Shown here: positions 25,472-33,471 of the stretch, piece after piece
How the letters are laid out: the number at the start of each line of letters is the position of its first letter
Position numbering within the stretch: position 1 is the stretch's first letter
NCBI RefSeq assembly: GCF_900637295.1
Contig: NZ_LR134363.1
Location: forward strand, 3,100,001 to 3,164,000
DNA: 64,000 nt
Direction: 5' to 3'
Source: Actinomyces slackii
GTDB taxonomy: Bacteria > Actinomycetota > Actinomycetes > Actinomycetales > Actinomycetaceae
Notes under the pieces: model-generated
What the model was told of the DNA's origin: nothing
The model's input: the letters and a program-made list of their open reading frames with translations, nothing else
Database searches by the model: none
Made by a program: the position numbers and the translations under genes

Positions 25472-26224
25472 GTGAGCGCCCTATCCACCGTCATGACCAC
25501 TGCCCTGCCGGCCATGGGGCCGGCTCCCGCCCTTGGCCCCGAGTGGCTCGACCCCGCCAACATGATCACGGCCTTTGTCGGCTGGGTCGGCCCCTGGTCG
25601 GTCCTGGCCGTCGCCCTGGTGATCTTCGCCGAGACCGGCCTGCTGGTGGGCTTCTTCCTGCCCGGCGACTCCCTCCTGTTCACCCTGGGGCTCTTCGTCC
25701 ACCTCGGCGAGGTCGACCCGAGTCAGGGTGTGCCCGTCAACATCTGGATCGTCTCCCTGACCATGTGGGTGGCGGCCATCGTGGGTGATCAGACCGGCTA
25801 CTACATCGGTCACAAGGCCGGACCGGCGATCTTCAACAAGCCCGACTCCCGCCTGTTCAAGCAGGAGTACGTCGAGCGCACCCACGAGTTCTTCGAGCGC
25901 CACGGCGGCAAGGCGGTGACCCTGGCGCGCTTCGTGCCGATCGTGCGCACCTTCACCCCGGTGATGGCCGGCGTGGGCAAGATGGGGTACCGGCACTTCA
26001 TCTTCTACAACGTCCTGGGCGCCACGGTCTGGGCCTTCGCCCTGACCTGGCTGGGCTACTTCCTGGGCGAGTTCGAGTGGATCCGCCACAACATCGACTT
26101 CGTCATCCTGGGGATCGTCTTCGTCTCGGTGGCCCCGATGATCTGGGCCTGGCTGCAGTCCAAGCTCGCCTCCCGCAAGGAGGCGGCCTCAGAGCCGACC
26201 CGAGAGCCCGCCAACCGCGCCTGA
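25472..26224 (+). CDS. DedA family membrane protein
   Basis: A 250-residue DedA (SNARE-associated/VTT) protein. The family moves undecaprenyl phosphate or other phospholipids across the membrane. Seen: FAETGLLVGFFLPGDSLLFTLG, GDQTGYYIGHKAGPA, and ARFVPIVRTFTPVMAGVGKMGYRHF containing the family arginines, then two more helices. A basic C-terminal tail is typical. Recycling of undecaprenyl phosphate would support the glycan genes around it (inference). Confidence 0.92.
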   Translation: MSALSTVMTTALPAMGPAPALGPEWLDPANMITAFVGWVGPWSVLAVALVIFAETGLLVGFFLPGDSLLFTLGLFVHLGEVDPSQGVPVNIWIVSLTMWVAAIVGDQTGYYIGHKAGPAIFNKPDSRLFKQEYVERTHEFFERHGGKAVTLARFVPIVRTFTPVMAGVGKMGYRHFIFYNVLGATVWAFALTWLGYFLGEFEWIRHNIDFVILGIVFVSVAPMIWAWLQSKLASRKEAASEPTREPANRA

Positions 26225-26285
26225 GCCGGGCCCACTCCCGGCGGGCACGGCCCTCAGCGGCACCGCACGGTGCCCGCTGGGGGCT

Positions 26286-26370
26286 TTCCCGCATCCGAGC
26301 GACCTGCATTGTCCCCCAGGCCGGCCCCTGGCCAGCGGAGAGGGCCTTCCCGCATCCGAGCGACCTGCAT
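26286..26370. repeat. 24-bp direct repeat, two copies
   Basis: TTCCCGCATCCGAGCGACCT followed by GCAT occurs perfectly at 26286-26309 and 26347-26370 (61-bp period) in the 262-bp gap between convergent genes. The intervening sequence includes a GGCCGGCCCCTGGCC inverted stretch. No coding role is seen. Confidence 0.7.
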
Positions 26371-26486
26371 GTGAAGGCGCCTGCGCATCGCACGGCCATG
26401 TCCGCCCGCCCACTGCCTGCGGCGCCTGTGGTTCCGGCGCTGAGCGGGGCAGGGCGCGAGCGGCAAGGCTCGCGCGTCAGGACGCT

Positions 26487-27566
26487 TCAGAAGCGCCGAC
26501 GGCGCCCCACCGAGACCAGCGCCCCCTGGGGCAGGACGTTGTTGGGGTCCAGGGAGCGCGGGACCGCGTTGAGGAGGATGGAGAAGACGGCCGGATGGCG
26601 CTGGGCGAGCTCGATGCGCCCGCCGTCGGCCTCGATGAGGTCCTTGGCCAGAGCCAGTCCCACGCCCGTCGATCCGTGTCCCGAGACGTGGCGCTCGAAG
26701 ACATGCGGGGCGATGTCATCGGCCACCCCCTTGCCCTCGTCGGCCACATCGATGAAGACGCCGTGCCCGCCGTTGGCGCTGCGCACGCTCACCGTCGTCT
26801 CCCCGTCCCCGTAGCGCAGGGAGTTCTCGATCACAGTGGCCAGGACCTGGGCCAGTGATCCCGGAGTGGCCAGTACCGGCTGGAGCACCTCGTCGGTGAA
26901 GGTGATGCGGCGCCCGGCGGCGTCGAAGGCCGGCTCCCACTCCTCACGCTGCTGATCGAAGACATCTCTGAGATGCAGGGCCTCGGTGGTCCCGCCCCCG
27001 GTGCGCCGGGAGATCTTGAGCAGGTCCTCCACCACTCCGGTCAGGCGCTCGACCTGCTCCAGGCAGGCGTGGGCCTCGGCGCGCACCTCCTCCTCGTCGG
27101 TGAGCAGCTCGATCTCCTCCAGGCGCAGGCTCAGCGAGGTCAGCGGCGTGCGCAGCTGGTGCGATGCGTCCGAGGCGAACTGCCGCTCGGCGGCGATGCG
27201 CCCGGCCACGCGCTCAGCGGAGCGCACGAGCTCGGCCTGGACCAGGTCGATCTCCTCAATGCCCGAGGAGCGCAGGCGCGGGCGGACCTGGCCCGAGCCG
27301 ATCTGCTCGGCCTCGGCCGCCAGGTAGATCAAGGGCGCCGAGAGCCGACGGGCGGCCTTGGAGGCCACCACTGAGGCCGCCGTCAGCGCCACCCCGGTCA
27401 GGGCCAGGACGGTCAGGAGCACCGTGGCCACGGCACTGACCTGGTCACCGCGCTCCGAGGTGGTGCGCAGGGCCAGGATGATCCAGGCACCGCCCAGGGG
27501 AACGCCCAGCAGCACCACGGCCACGGCGACCGCGCCCATCGTCATCATCATGGTTCGACGACGCAT
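26487..27566 (-). CDS. Two-component sensor histidine kinase
   Basis: A 359-residue membrane kinase. Two N-terminal helices (MMTMGAVAVAVVLLGVPLG and TVLLTVLALTGVALTAASVV) enclose only a short extracytoplasmic loop, so it may sense the membrane or a partner. Next come a HAMP-like segment (IYLAAEAEQIGSGQVRPRL), the H-box SDASHQLRTPLTSLSLRLEE, N-box VIENSLRYG, and G-boxes VADEGKGVADDIAP and GSTGVGLALAK. The start at 27566 has a GAAGAGG Shine-Dalgarno. It follows its likely response regulator by 134 bp. Confidence 0.92.
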   Translation of the reverse strand: MRRRTMMMTMGAVAVAVVLLGVPLGGAWIILALRTTSERGDQVSAVATVLLTVLALTGVALTAASVVASKAARRLSAPLIYLAAEAEQIGSGQVRPRLRSSGIEEIDLVQAELVRSAERVAGRIAAERQFASDASHQLRTPLTSLSLRLEEIELLTDEEEVRAEAHACLEQVERLTGVVEDLLKISRRTGGGTTEALHLRDVFDQQREEWEPAFDAAGRRITFTDEVLQPVLATPGSLAQVLATVIENSLRYGDGETTVSVRSANGGHGVFIDVADEGKGVADDIAPHVFERHVSGHGSTGVGLALAKDLIEADGGRIELAQRHPAVFSILLNAVPRSLDPNNVLPQGALVSVGRRRRF

Positions 27567-27700
27567 CTGCTACCTCTTCTCATCGGGTCCGGCTGGACGG
27601 GATAGGAGAGCGCCCCGACCCAGGTGGGCCGGGGCGTGATCGCGAGCCCGTCGGCGGCGCGGCCAGTGACGCTGCTGGGCCAGCCGGCCGGCAGCCGGCC

Positions 27701-28369
27701 TCAGGGCGCCAGGCGGTATCCCTCGGCCTCGGCGAGCAGGATCTGGGGGGCCTCCTCATCATCACCGAGCTTGCGGCGCAGCCAGCTGGCGTGCATCTGG
27801 AGGGTCTGCGCGCTGCCGGTGGGGTCCTCGCCCCACACCTCCTTGAGGATGTCCTCGCTGTTGACCACGGCGCCGCCCCCGCGCACGAGCACGCGCAGCA
27901 GCTCGAACTCGCGGATGGTCAGCTGCAGCTCGCGCGAGCCGACGAAGGCGCGGTGGGCGGCCACATCCACGCGGATGGCCCCCAGGGAGAGCGCATCCTC
28001 GGTGGCCTCCCCGGATGCGCGGCGCACCTGTGCGCGCACGCGGGCCAGGAGCTCGGCCAGGCGGAAGGGCTTGGTCACGTAGTCATCCGCCCCGGCATCC
28101 AGGCCCACGACGAGGTCGGAGTCCTCGCTGCGGGCGGTGAGCATGAGGATGGGGATGGTCAGTCCCTGGGCGCGCACCTCCCGGGCGACGTCCAGGCCGT
28201 CGATGTCGGGCAGGCCGAGGTCGAGCACGATGATGTCTGCGCTGGCGACCTCCTCCAGGGCCCCTTTTCCGGTGCCATGGGTGAGGACCGCGTAGCCCTC
28301 CCGGCCGAAGGCCCGGGCGAGCGGCTCAGAGATAGCGGGGTCGTCTTCAACGAGCAGAACAGTGGTCAC
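27701..28369 (-). CDS. OmpR-family response regulator
   Basis: A 222-residue regulator. The receiver domain has acidic pair EDD (residues 8-10), phosphoacceptor Asp in IVLDLGLPDIDG, the Thr in MLTARS and Lys in VTKPF. The C-terminal winged helix has LTIREFELLRVLVRGGGAVV and LQMHASWLRRKLGDD. It pairs with the kinase downstream. The GTG at 28369 lies 7 nt after TACGAT (leaderless). Targets are not visible here. Confidence 0.93.
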   Translation of the reverse strand: MTTVLLVEDDPAISEPLARAFGREGYAVLTHGTGKGALEEVASADIIVLDLGLPDIDGLDVAREVRAQGLTIPILMLTARSEDSDLVVGLDAGADDYVTKPFRLAELLARVRAQVRRASGEATEDALSLGAIRVDVAAHRAFVGSRELQLTIREFELLRVLVRGGGAVVNSEDILKEVWGEDPTGSAQTLQMHASWLRRKLGDDEEAPQILLAEAEGYRLAP

Positions 28370-28376
28370 ATTGGCG

Positions 28377-28382
28377 ATCGTA
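28377..28382 (-). promoter_or_regulatory. Leaderless -10 box of the response regulator gene
   Basis: TACGAT on the minus strand with 7 nt before the GTG. Confidence 0.6.
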
Positions 28383-28454
28383 GGCGACTACGGCCGCGCC
28401 CGCCATCGTCCCGGAGATCGAATCGATCAACACGGCGACAACGTGCGTGAGGTC

Positions 28455-29519
28455 TCAGGCGCGCTCCAGGGACCAGGGCACGATCCGTCCCAGCCCCTTG
28501 GCCACCACCTGGTGGCACTGGCCGACCCGGTAGAGGTGCGCCACCGGCCCGTCCAGGAGGGCCATGGCCGTGGCCTCGTCCATGCGGATCCCGCCCGGCT
28601 CCGCGGTATCCACGAGTCGGGATGCCAGGTTGACGGTGGGGCCGAACACGTCGCCGGAGCGTGAGACGACCCGCCCGTGCACCAGGGAGGCGCGCACGCG
28701 GATGGCCTCGGGGCCGCCCTGGAGCTCATCGACCAGCGCCGTGACGACGTCGGCCGCCGTGGGCAGGTCATCGGCGATGTACATGACGGCGTCGCCGATG
28801 GTCTTGACCACGCGGGCGCCCCTGGAGGTCACCACGTCGCGGGTGGTGTGCTCGAAGTCCTCGAGCATGAGGGTCAGGTCCTGCTTGCTCATGCCCTGGG
28901 CCCGCTGGGTGAAGGAGACGATGTCGACGAAGCCCAGGGAGCGGATGAGCGGGTAGTAGTCGGGGCCGGCCTCCTCCCGGTCCCTGCCGGCGACCTCGGC
29001 GTCGGTCCGGCTGAGCAGGGAGGCCAGGTGGCGCCGCCAGACGTAGGCGAGCTGCTTGGACAGGATGTCGACCATGTCCCCCACTTCGTCGAGGGCGGCC
29101 AGTCGCGCCTGGGTGTCGTCCAGGCCCAGGCGCTGGCCGAGGTCCACCACCAGGGTCTCGAGCTGCCAGAGCACCAGGCGATCCATGGTGTAGGACTGGG
29201 CGCGCAGCAGCTCCAGGGCGCTGGCCATCGCCAGGCCCTGACCGGGATCCTTCCCCACCAGGGCCAGGGTGTTGCGCAGCGCGGCGACATCGTTGCTGGT
29301 GAAGCGCACCTCCTGGGGGTCGACGTCGGCGAATCCCATGGCGCGCCAGAAGCTCTTGGCCGTCTCCTCATCCGTTCCGGCCTGCTGCGCCAGCTGAGCG
29401 AGGGCCAGGCTGGGCTCCTCCCCGAGGAGAAGTCGCTGATGGCCCGCGATAGAGGCCCAGTCCGCGCTGCTGGGCTGCTGTCTGTCGGCCTCCTCCAGGC
29501 CGGGCGTATCCGACGTCAC
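28455..29519 (-). CDS. Class III nucleotide cyclase-domain protein
   Basis: A 354-residue soluble protein. The C-terminal 170 residues form a class III cyclase homology domain: SLGFVDIVSFTQRAQGM carries the first metal Asp, VKTIGDAVMYIADD the second, and VRASLVHGRVVSRSGDVFGPTVNLASRL follows. The N-terminal 180 residues form a helical region (FWRAMGFADVDPQEVRFT, then LWQLETLVVDLGQRLGLDD) like the regulatory part of mycobacterial pH-sensing cyclases. Product (cAMP or cGMP) is not decided by the sequence. GTG 29519 sits 6 nt after TACTCT. Confidence 0.87.
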   Translation of the reverse strand: MTSDTPGLEEADRQQPSSADWASIAGHQRLLLGEEPSLALAQLAQQAGTDEETAKSFWRAMGFADVDPQEVRFTSNDVAALRNTLALVGKDPGQGLAMASALELLRAQSYTMDRLVLWQLETLVVDLGQRLGLDDTQARLAALDEVGDMVDILSKQLAYVWRRHLASLLSRTDAEVAGRDREEAGPDYYPLIRSLGFVDIVSFTQRAQGMSKQDLTLMLEDFEHTTRDVVTSRGARVVKTIGDAVMYIADDLPTAADVVTALVDELQGGPEAIRVRASLVHGRVVSRSGDVFGPTVNLASRLVDTAEPGGIRMDEATAMALLDGPVAHLYRVGQCHQVVAKGLGRIVPWSLERA

Positions 29520-29525
29520 CGCGCT

Positions 29526-29531
29526 AGAGTA
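29526..29531 (-). promoter_or_regulatory. Leaderless -10 box of the cyclase gene
   Basis: TACTCT on the minus strand, 6 nt before the GTG. Confidence 0.55.
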
Positions 29532-29592
29532 GCGCAGGTCACACGAATGTGCTCAATGAGCGCCATACGGTGGACATTGGCCGCTCAGCTCA

Positions 29593-30450
29593 TCACTGGT
29601 CACCGGGCTGGGATTGGGTGCGCAGCAGGCTGACCTCACCGGCCTGAAGGGACACCAGGCGCTCCCCGGTATCGACGACGAGCTCGGGGCGCAGGTCAAC
29701 AGCGGTTCCGCTCACCTGGCCATCAGGGGTCTGGACACTGATGGCCCGCCCCAATGTGGTGCAGGCGCTGCGCAGCTCCTCCATCAGGTCGGGTCCGGGC
29801 CGGCCGTCCGCCTCCTCCCACTGCTCCAGGCGGGCTCGCAGCTGGATCCCCACGGACTCGCGCAGCTCGCCGACCTCCGCCCGCGCGCCCAGCATGCGCA
29901 GGGACGCGGCCCACGGCACCGGGAGCTCCTCAGGGACCTGATCCACGTTAACCCCGATGCCCAGGACGACCATCGCAGCCTGCTCGCGCGAGGAGGCCTT
30001 CTCGGCGGGGCGGGCCGCCGGGGCGACCAGCTCGGCCAGGACGCCGGCGAGCTTCCGGTGGCGCTGCCATCCTGGTAGGTCCGGCAGGCCGGGGCAGTGG
30101 GCGACGACGTCGTTGGGCCATTTGGTCCCCACCTGGCAGGCGCTCGGGTCGACCAGGGGCGCCAGGGCGTCGCGCACCGCGAGCCCGCCCAGGAGGGGCA
30201 ACCAGCCCAGCGCCGAGGCGGGAACGAGAGGGCGCAGCACCACCGAGACGGTCAGGGCGCCGGCGGGCGGGGTCACCCAGGCACGACCCGAGCGCCCCCG
30301 CCCCGCACTCTGGCTCAACGCGTGCAGGGCCGAGAAGTGCGGCCAGCGCTCCGAGCGGCCGCCCAGGAGATCCTCGCGCAGGTCGTCCTGCGTGGAGCCG
30401 GTGGCATCCACCGTGACAAGGGGACTGAAGACCGAGGGTTCCGGGCTCAT
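29593..30450 (-). CDS. birA: Biotin--[acetyl-CoA carboxylase] ligase
   Basis: A 285-residue biotin protein ligase that adenylates biotin and transfers it to carboxylase carriers. Seen: GRGRSGRAWVTPPAGALTVSV (biotinyl-AMP loop), VGTKWPNDVV, KLAGVLAEL and VVLGIGVNVDQ. A C-terminal SH3-like domain follows (GTAVDLRPELVVDTGERL). There is no N-terminal helix-turn-helix, so it is a monofunctional ligase without repressor role. It is divergent from maf (116-bp gap); both starts look leaderless. Confidence 0.93.
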   Translation of the reverse strand: MSPEPSVFSPLVTVDATGSTQDDLREDLLGGRSERWPHFSALHALSQSAGRGRSGRAWVTPPAGALTVSVVLRPLVPASALGWLPLLGGLAVRDALAPLVDPSACQVGTKWPNDVVAHCPGLPDLPGWQRHRKLAGVLAELVAPAARPAEKASSREQAAMVVLGIGVNVDQVPEELPVPWAASLRMLGARAEVGELRESVGIQLRARLEQWEEADGRPGPDLMEELRSACTTLGRAISVQTPDGQVSGTAVDLRPELVVDTGERLVSLQAGEVSLLRTQSQPGDQ

Positions 30451-30456
30451 GGGCCC

Positions 30457-30462
30457 AGCCTA
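30457..30462 (-). promoter_or_regulatory. Leaderless -10 box of birA
   Basis: TAGGCT on the minus strand, 6 nt before the ATG. Confidence 0.6.
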
Positions 30463-30554
30463 GCGACCTGGAGCGCGGCGATCCTGCGATGCCCGGGGGG
30501 CCGTCCAAGGCGGCCCGGGCGCTCCACAGCAGCCGGGTGGCGGCGAGCGCGCCG

Positions 30555-30560
30555 TAGTAT
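30555..30560 (+). promoter_or_regulatory. Leaderless -10 box of maf
   Basis: TAGTAT with 6 nt before the ATG at 30567. Confidence 0.65.
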
Positions 30561-30566
30561 CGCGGC

Positions 30567-31211
30567 ATGATCATCCTGGCCTCCCAGTCCTCCGGCCGCC
30601 TCGCCACCCTGCGCTCTGCTGGTGTGGAGCCGCTGGTGCGCGTCTCCAGGGTCGATGAGCCCGCCGTCCTGGCCGACCTGGCCCGCAGCGACCCCGAGGC
30701 CGGGCCGGCGGAGCAGGTCCAGGCCCTGGCGCGCGCCAAGGCGATGGAGGTTGCCGGGCGCACGGATCCGGGCGAGGCCGAGGTGGTGGTGGGCTGCGAC
30801 TCCATGCTGGAGATCGACGGCGAGGTGGTCGGCAAGCCGGCCGACGCCGAGCAGGCCCGCAGCCGCTGGCTGGCCATGCGCGGGGGCAGCGGCATCCTGC
30901 ACACGGGCCACCACCTGGTACGCCTGGCCGACGGCGAGGCCTGCGGTCAGGCCAGCGCCACCGTGGTGCGCTTCGGCGTGCCCAGCGAGCAGGAGATCGA
31001 CGCCTATGTGGCCTCGGGCGAGCCCCTGTGGTGCGCGGGGGCCTTCACGATCGACGGCCTGGGAGGGGCCTTCATCGAGGGGATCGAGGGCGACCCGCAT
31101 GCCGTCGTGGGCATCTCCTTGCCGCTGCTGCGCCGCCTCCTGGGCGATCTGGGGATCGTGTGGACCGACCTGTGGCGCCCGCTCCGCGCTGATCAGGACG
31201 ATCGCACCTGA
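30567..31211 (+). CDS. maf: Maf family nucleotide pyrophosphatase
   Basis: A 214-residue Maf/HAM1-type protein that hydrolyses non-canonical or pyrimidine nucleoside triphosphates to monophosphates. Seen: LASQSSGRLATLRSAGV at the N terminus (the S-x-R-R motif reads SSGR here), VVGCDSMLEIDGEVVGKP with the catalytic Asp, and FTIDGLGGAFIEGIEGD. Length is normal. Neighbouring birA matches a common actinobacterial arrangement near carboxylase genes. Confidence 0.92.
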   Translation: MIILASQSSGRLATLRSAGVEPLVRVSRVDEPAVLADLARSDPEAGPAEQVQALARAKAMEVAGRTDPGEAEVVVGCDSMLEIDGEVVGKPADAEQARSRWLAMRGGSGILHTGHHLVRLADGEACGQASATVVRFGVPSEQEIDAYVASGEPLWCAGAFTIDGLGGAFIEGIEGDPHAVVGISLPLLRRLLGDLGIVWTDLWRPLRADQDDRT

Positions 31212-31268
31212 GACGGCGGGCCCGCTGGGGCCGCCCCGACTCGGAGGCCCGGGCGGGCCGGCGCCGTC
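31212..31268. terminator. Long G+C hairpin between convergent genes
   Basis: GACGGCG and GGCCCGC on the left pair with GCGGGCC and CGCCGTC on the right, separated by a short loop region. It lies between convergent maf and the MarR-type gene and overlaps the latter's stop codon. It has no T run. Confidence 0.55.
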
Positions 31269-32307
31269 AGGCCGACAGCGTCTGGGGCGGGACCGACACG
31301 GGCGCGGCCTGCACCGTGGGCGCCTCGGAGATCACCTTCATGAGCTCGGAGAGCAGTTCCAACTGGTCGCGGCTGAGGCGGTCGACCACATGGCGGCGCA
31401 CTCCGTCAAGGTGAACCGGAGCCGCATTGCGCAGGAAGGCCAGGCCCTCCTCGGTCAACTCGCAGTTGACACCGCGCTTATCCGAGGAGCAGGAGACACG
31501 CACGACGTAGCCCTCCCTCTCCAGGCGCCCCACCGTGTGGGTCAGCCGGGAGCGGGAGTGGGAGACGCGCTCGGCCAGCGTGGACATGCGCATGGAGTGC
31601 TTGGGGGCCTCGGAGAGGCGGACGAGGATCTCGTACTCGTGCATGGAGATGCCGCAGCCGGCCTCGAGCTCATGGTTGAGTCGAGCGGTCACCGAGGTTG
31701 AGGCCGCCAGGAAGGACCGCCAGGAGTCCATCTCCAGGTCGTCGAGCCGGCGGTGGCGAGAAGCGACCTGCCCGCGGGTCTCAGCAGGCTCAGCGGCCTG
31801 CTGGCCGCAGGTCTTGGCGGGCTCGGCAGGCTCCTGGCCACAGGTCTCGGCGGGCTCGGCAGCCTCTTGCCCGCAGGTCTTGGCGGGCTCAGCGGGCTGC
31901 TGCCCGCAGGTCTCGGCGGGCTCAGCGGGCTGCTGCCCGCAGGTCTTGGCAGGCTCGGCGGCCTCCTGGCCGCAGGTCTCGGCGGGCTCAGCGGGCTGCT
32001 GGCCGCAGGTCTCGGCGGGCTCGACGGCCTCCTGGCCGCAGGTCTCGGCGGGCTCGACGGCCTCCTGGCCGCAGGTCTCGGCGGGCTCAGCCGGCTGCTG
32101 CCCGCAGGTCTTGGCAGGCTCGACAACCTCCTGGCCGCAGGTCTCAGCGGGCTCAGCAGCCTGCTGCCCACAGGTCTCGGCGGGCTCGACGGGTTCCTGC
32201 CCACAGGTCTTGGCAGGCTCGACAACCTCCTGGCCACACGAGGTCACCACGACCTCATCCTGGCCGCAGGTGGTGGGCTCAGCAGTCCGAATGTCGGTGG
32301 TGGACAC
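31267..32307 (-). CDS. MarR-family regulator with a cysteine-rich tandem-repeat N terminus
   Basis: A 346-residue protein. Residues about 195-335 are a normal MarR domain (SMHEYEILVRLSEAP, MRMSTLAERVSHSRSRLTHTVGRLEREGYV, then wing VSCSSDKRGVNCELTEEGL). Residues 13-180 are an 11-residue tandem repeat of the form TCGQ(E/Q)xxEPA(E/K). Cys occurs at 14, 24 and every 11 residues from 35 to 167, 15 in all; the last unit has Arg in place of Cys (178). MarR proteins are usually 140-180 residues, so the repeat arm is extra. It could bind metal, form disulfides or sense thiol stress; none is shown. GTG at 32307 has GAGAGGAG upstream. A 12-bp palindrome at 32358 may be its operator. Confidence 0.9.
   Translation of the reverse strand: MSTTDIRTAEPTTCGQDEVVVTSCGQEVVEPAKTCGQEPVEPAETCGQQAAEPAETCGQEVVEPAKTCGQQPAEPAETCGQEAVEPAETCGQEAVEPAETCGQQPAEPAETCGQEAAEPAKTCGQQPAEPAETCGQQPAEPAKTCGQEAAEPAETCGQEPAEPAKTCGQQAAEPAETRGQVASRHRRLDDLEMDSWRSFLAASTSVTARLNHELEAGCGISMHEYEILVRLSEAPKHSMRMSTLAERVSHSRSRLTHTVGRLEREGYVVRVSCSSDKRGVNCELTEEGLAFLRNAAPVHLDGVRRHVVDRLSRDQLELLSELMKVISEAPTVQAAPVSVPPQTLSA
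31768..32271 (-). repeat. 33-bp in-frame tandem repeat, about 15 units
   Basis: DNA encoding the TCGQ repeats of the MarR-type gene. Units are 33 bp, so copy-number changes keep the frame. Units differ mainly at two or three codons (E/Q, A/P/V, E/K). The repeat is likely to vary between strains. Confidence 0.92.
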
Positions 32308-32357
32308 CGTGTCGGCTCCTCTCGCTCCCGGTAGTCAGGAGGTCGCGTCGGGCTTGA

Positions 32358-32369
32358 TTCATGCATGAA
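32358..32369. promoter_or_regulatory. Candidate operator of the MarR-type gene
   Basis: TTCATGCATGAA, a 12-bp perfect palindrome 50 bp upstream of the GTG. It sits in an AT-rich patch with a TTATAA stretch (32388-32393) that could be the minus-strand -10. MarR regulators often bind such palindromes near their own promoters. The remaining 32308-32584 gap is AT-rich without a gene. Confidence 0.45.
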
Positions 32370-32562
32370 CTATCCGTATGCATCATTTATAACATCCAGT
32401 AGGTCGATAGTCCTGTTTTTCGTCGAAAACTGCAAGTGCGGTGAACCACGATCATGCCCAAAGATGTGACACGTGGAGCATCACAGATCAGTAACGGTCA
32501 CATGTTACCCCACAGTGAAGGTCGCTTGGCAATATTCGAGGAGCTCAGATACCCGTGAACTC

Positions 32563-32582
32563 CACGGGGAGTTGTCCCCGTG
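32563..32582 (-). terminator. Hairpin after the MaoC gene
   Basis: Eight-bp arms CACGGGGA (32563-32570) and TCCCCGTG (32575-32582) with a 4-nt loop, 2 bp past the stop of the minus-strand gene. T-rich tail is lacking. Confidence 0.5.
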
Positions 32583-32584
32583 TC

Positions 32585-33397
32585 TCAACGCCGTTCGAGT
32601 ACCGAGGTGCCCCTCATCAGCATCGTGCCGCTGAGACGCTCCACCGTGAGGCTCGACCCCCGCTCGTCGCGCTGAAACCCGGCCGGGATCGTCGCGGGCG
32701 CGGGAAAGCGGAAAAGCCCTCCCCCCTGGCCCCCGCCGGTGACGGCAAAGCTGAGCGCTCCGAGCATGAGCCCATGGGCGACCACGTCCTCAGGCCCCGC
32801 ATCCAGGCCCGCAGCCCTCGGCGCTCCAGGCCGCAGGTGGATCTCATTGCCGTCACCGCTGCCCCGAGCCCATGCGGCGATCTGCGAAGCAGTCACGCGC
32901 AGTACCAGGTCCGAGGCCGGCCCCACTGCCCTCGCTGCGGCGTCGGAGAGCTCTGCGGGCTCAGCAAGCTCTGCGGGCTCAGCGGGCCGCAGGCTCCTGC
33001 CGGTGCGCTGCGCCAGGTCATGCGTGACCAGCCAGTCGCGCCCCTGCGCCGCAACCCGGCACCTGGCCCGCAGCAGGTCCCACCCAGCCCGCCTCCGCCT
33101 GTCGATCACTGGCGACGTCGATGCGCTCCCGGCGCCCGCCGTCGTCTCAGCAGGCCTCCACTCACAGCGCCGGTGGATCATGCCGTTCCACGGTCCCAGC
33201 GCGCCTTCGCGCAGGTCCCGCAGTGTCAGCACAGCGGGAAGGACCGCCACGGCGCCCATTCGTGCGGCGCGGAAGGCCCCCTCGCCCAAGGGCGCGGCGA
33301 GCGCCGGGACTAGAGCCTCGGCAAGCCCTGCGATGAGCCGCTCCTCCGCCTCGCGCCCCCCTGCCTGCTCACCGCCCACGGGGCGTCCAGGATTCAT
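32585..33397 (-). CDS. MaoC-like dehydratase, double hot-dog
   Basis: A 270-residue protein. The C-terminal half has the MaoC pattern: ITASQIAAWARGSGDGNEIH-type sequence (VTASQIAAWARGSGD, then GNEIHL) and PEDVVAHGLMLGALSFAVTG, giving the Asp-His hydratase dyad. The N-terminal half has only weak hot-dog resemblance (VLTLRDLREGALGPWNGMIHR). Likely a (3R)-hydroxyacyl thioester dehydratase. In many actinobacteria rpmG is followed by hadA/hadB-type hydratases, and the position here matches that order. An ELAEPAEL low-complexity stretch sits mid-protein. The ATG at 33397 is 6 nt after TAGAAT. Confidence 0.75.
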   Translation of the reverse strand: MNPGRPVGGEQAGGREAEERLIAGLAEALVPALAAPLGEGAFRAARMGAVAVLPAVLTLRDLREGALGPWNGMIHRRCEWRPAETTAGAGSASTSPVIDRRRRAGWDLLRARCRVAAQGRDWLVTHDLAQRTGRSLRPAEPAELAEPAELSDAAARAVGPASDLVLRVTASQIAAWARGSGDGNEIHLRPGAPRAAGLDAGPEDVVAHGLMLGALSFAVTGGGQGGGLFRFPAPATIPAGFQRDERGSSLTVERLSGTMLMRGTSVLERR

Positions 33398-33403
33398 GGC
33401 CCG

Positions 33404-33409
33404 ATTCTA
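33404..33409 (-). promoter_or_regulatory. Leaderless -10 box of the MaoC-like gene
   Basis: TAGAAT on the minus strand, 6 nt before the ATG. Confidence 0.6.
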
Positions 33410-33424
33410 GTCGGGCACGACGAA

Positions 33425-33451
33425 GCCCCGCCGATCACGGATCAGCGGGGC
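33425..33451 (-). terminator. Hairpin after rpmG
   Basis: A 12-bp stem with one mismatch around the loop CGT (GCCCCGC...GCGGGGC), followed by TTCGTCGT on the minus strand, about 20 bp past the rpmG stop. Confidence 0.6.
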
Positions 33452-33471
33452 CTGGGCGATGTACCGGCGCC

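Noticed and set aside
31768-32271. Possible CRISPR array from the regular 33-bp period
   Set aside because: Units are adjacent, in frame and without unique spacers. No cas genes are present.
31753-32334. Long plus-strand reading with Gly-Leu-rich, collagen-like repeats
   Set aside because: It is the antisense shadow of the MarR repeat region; the minus-strand frame ends in a real MarR domain.
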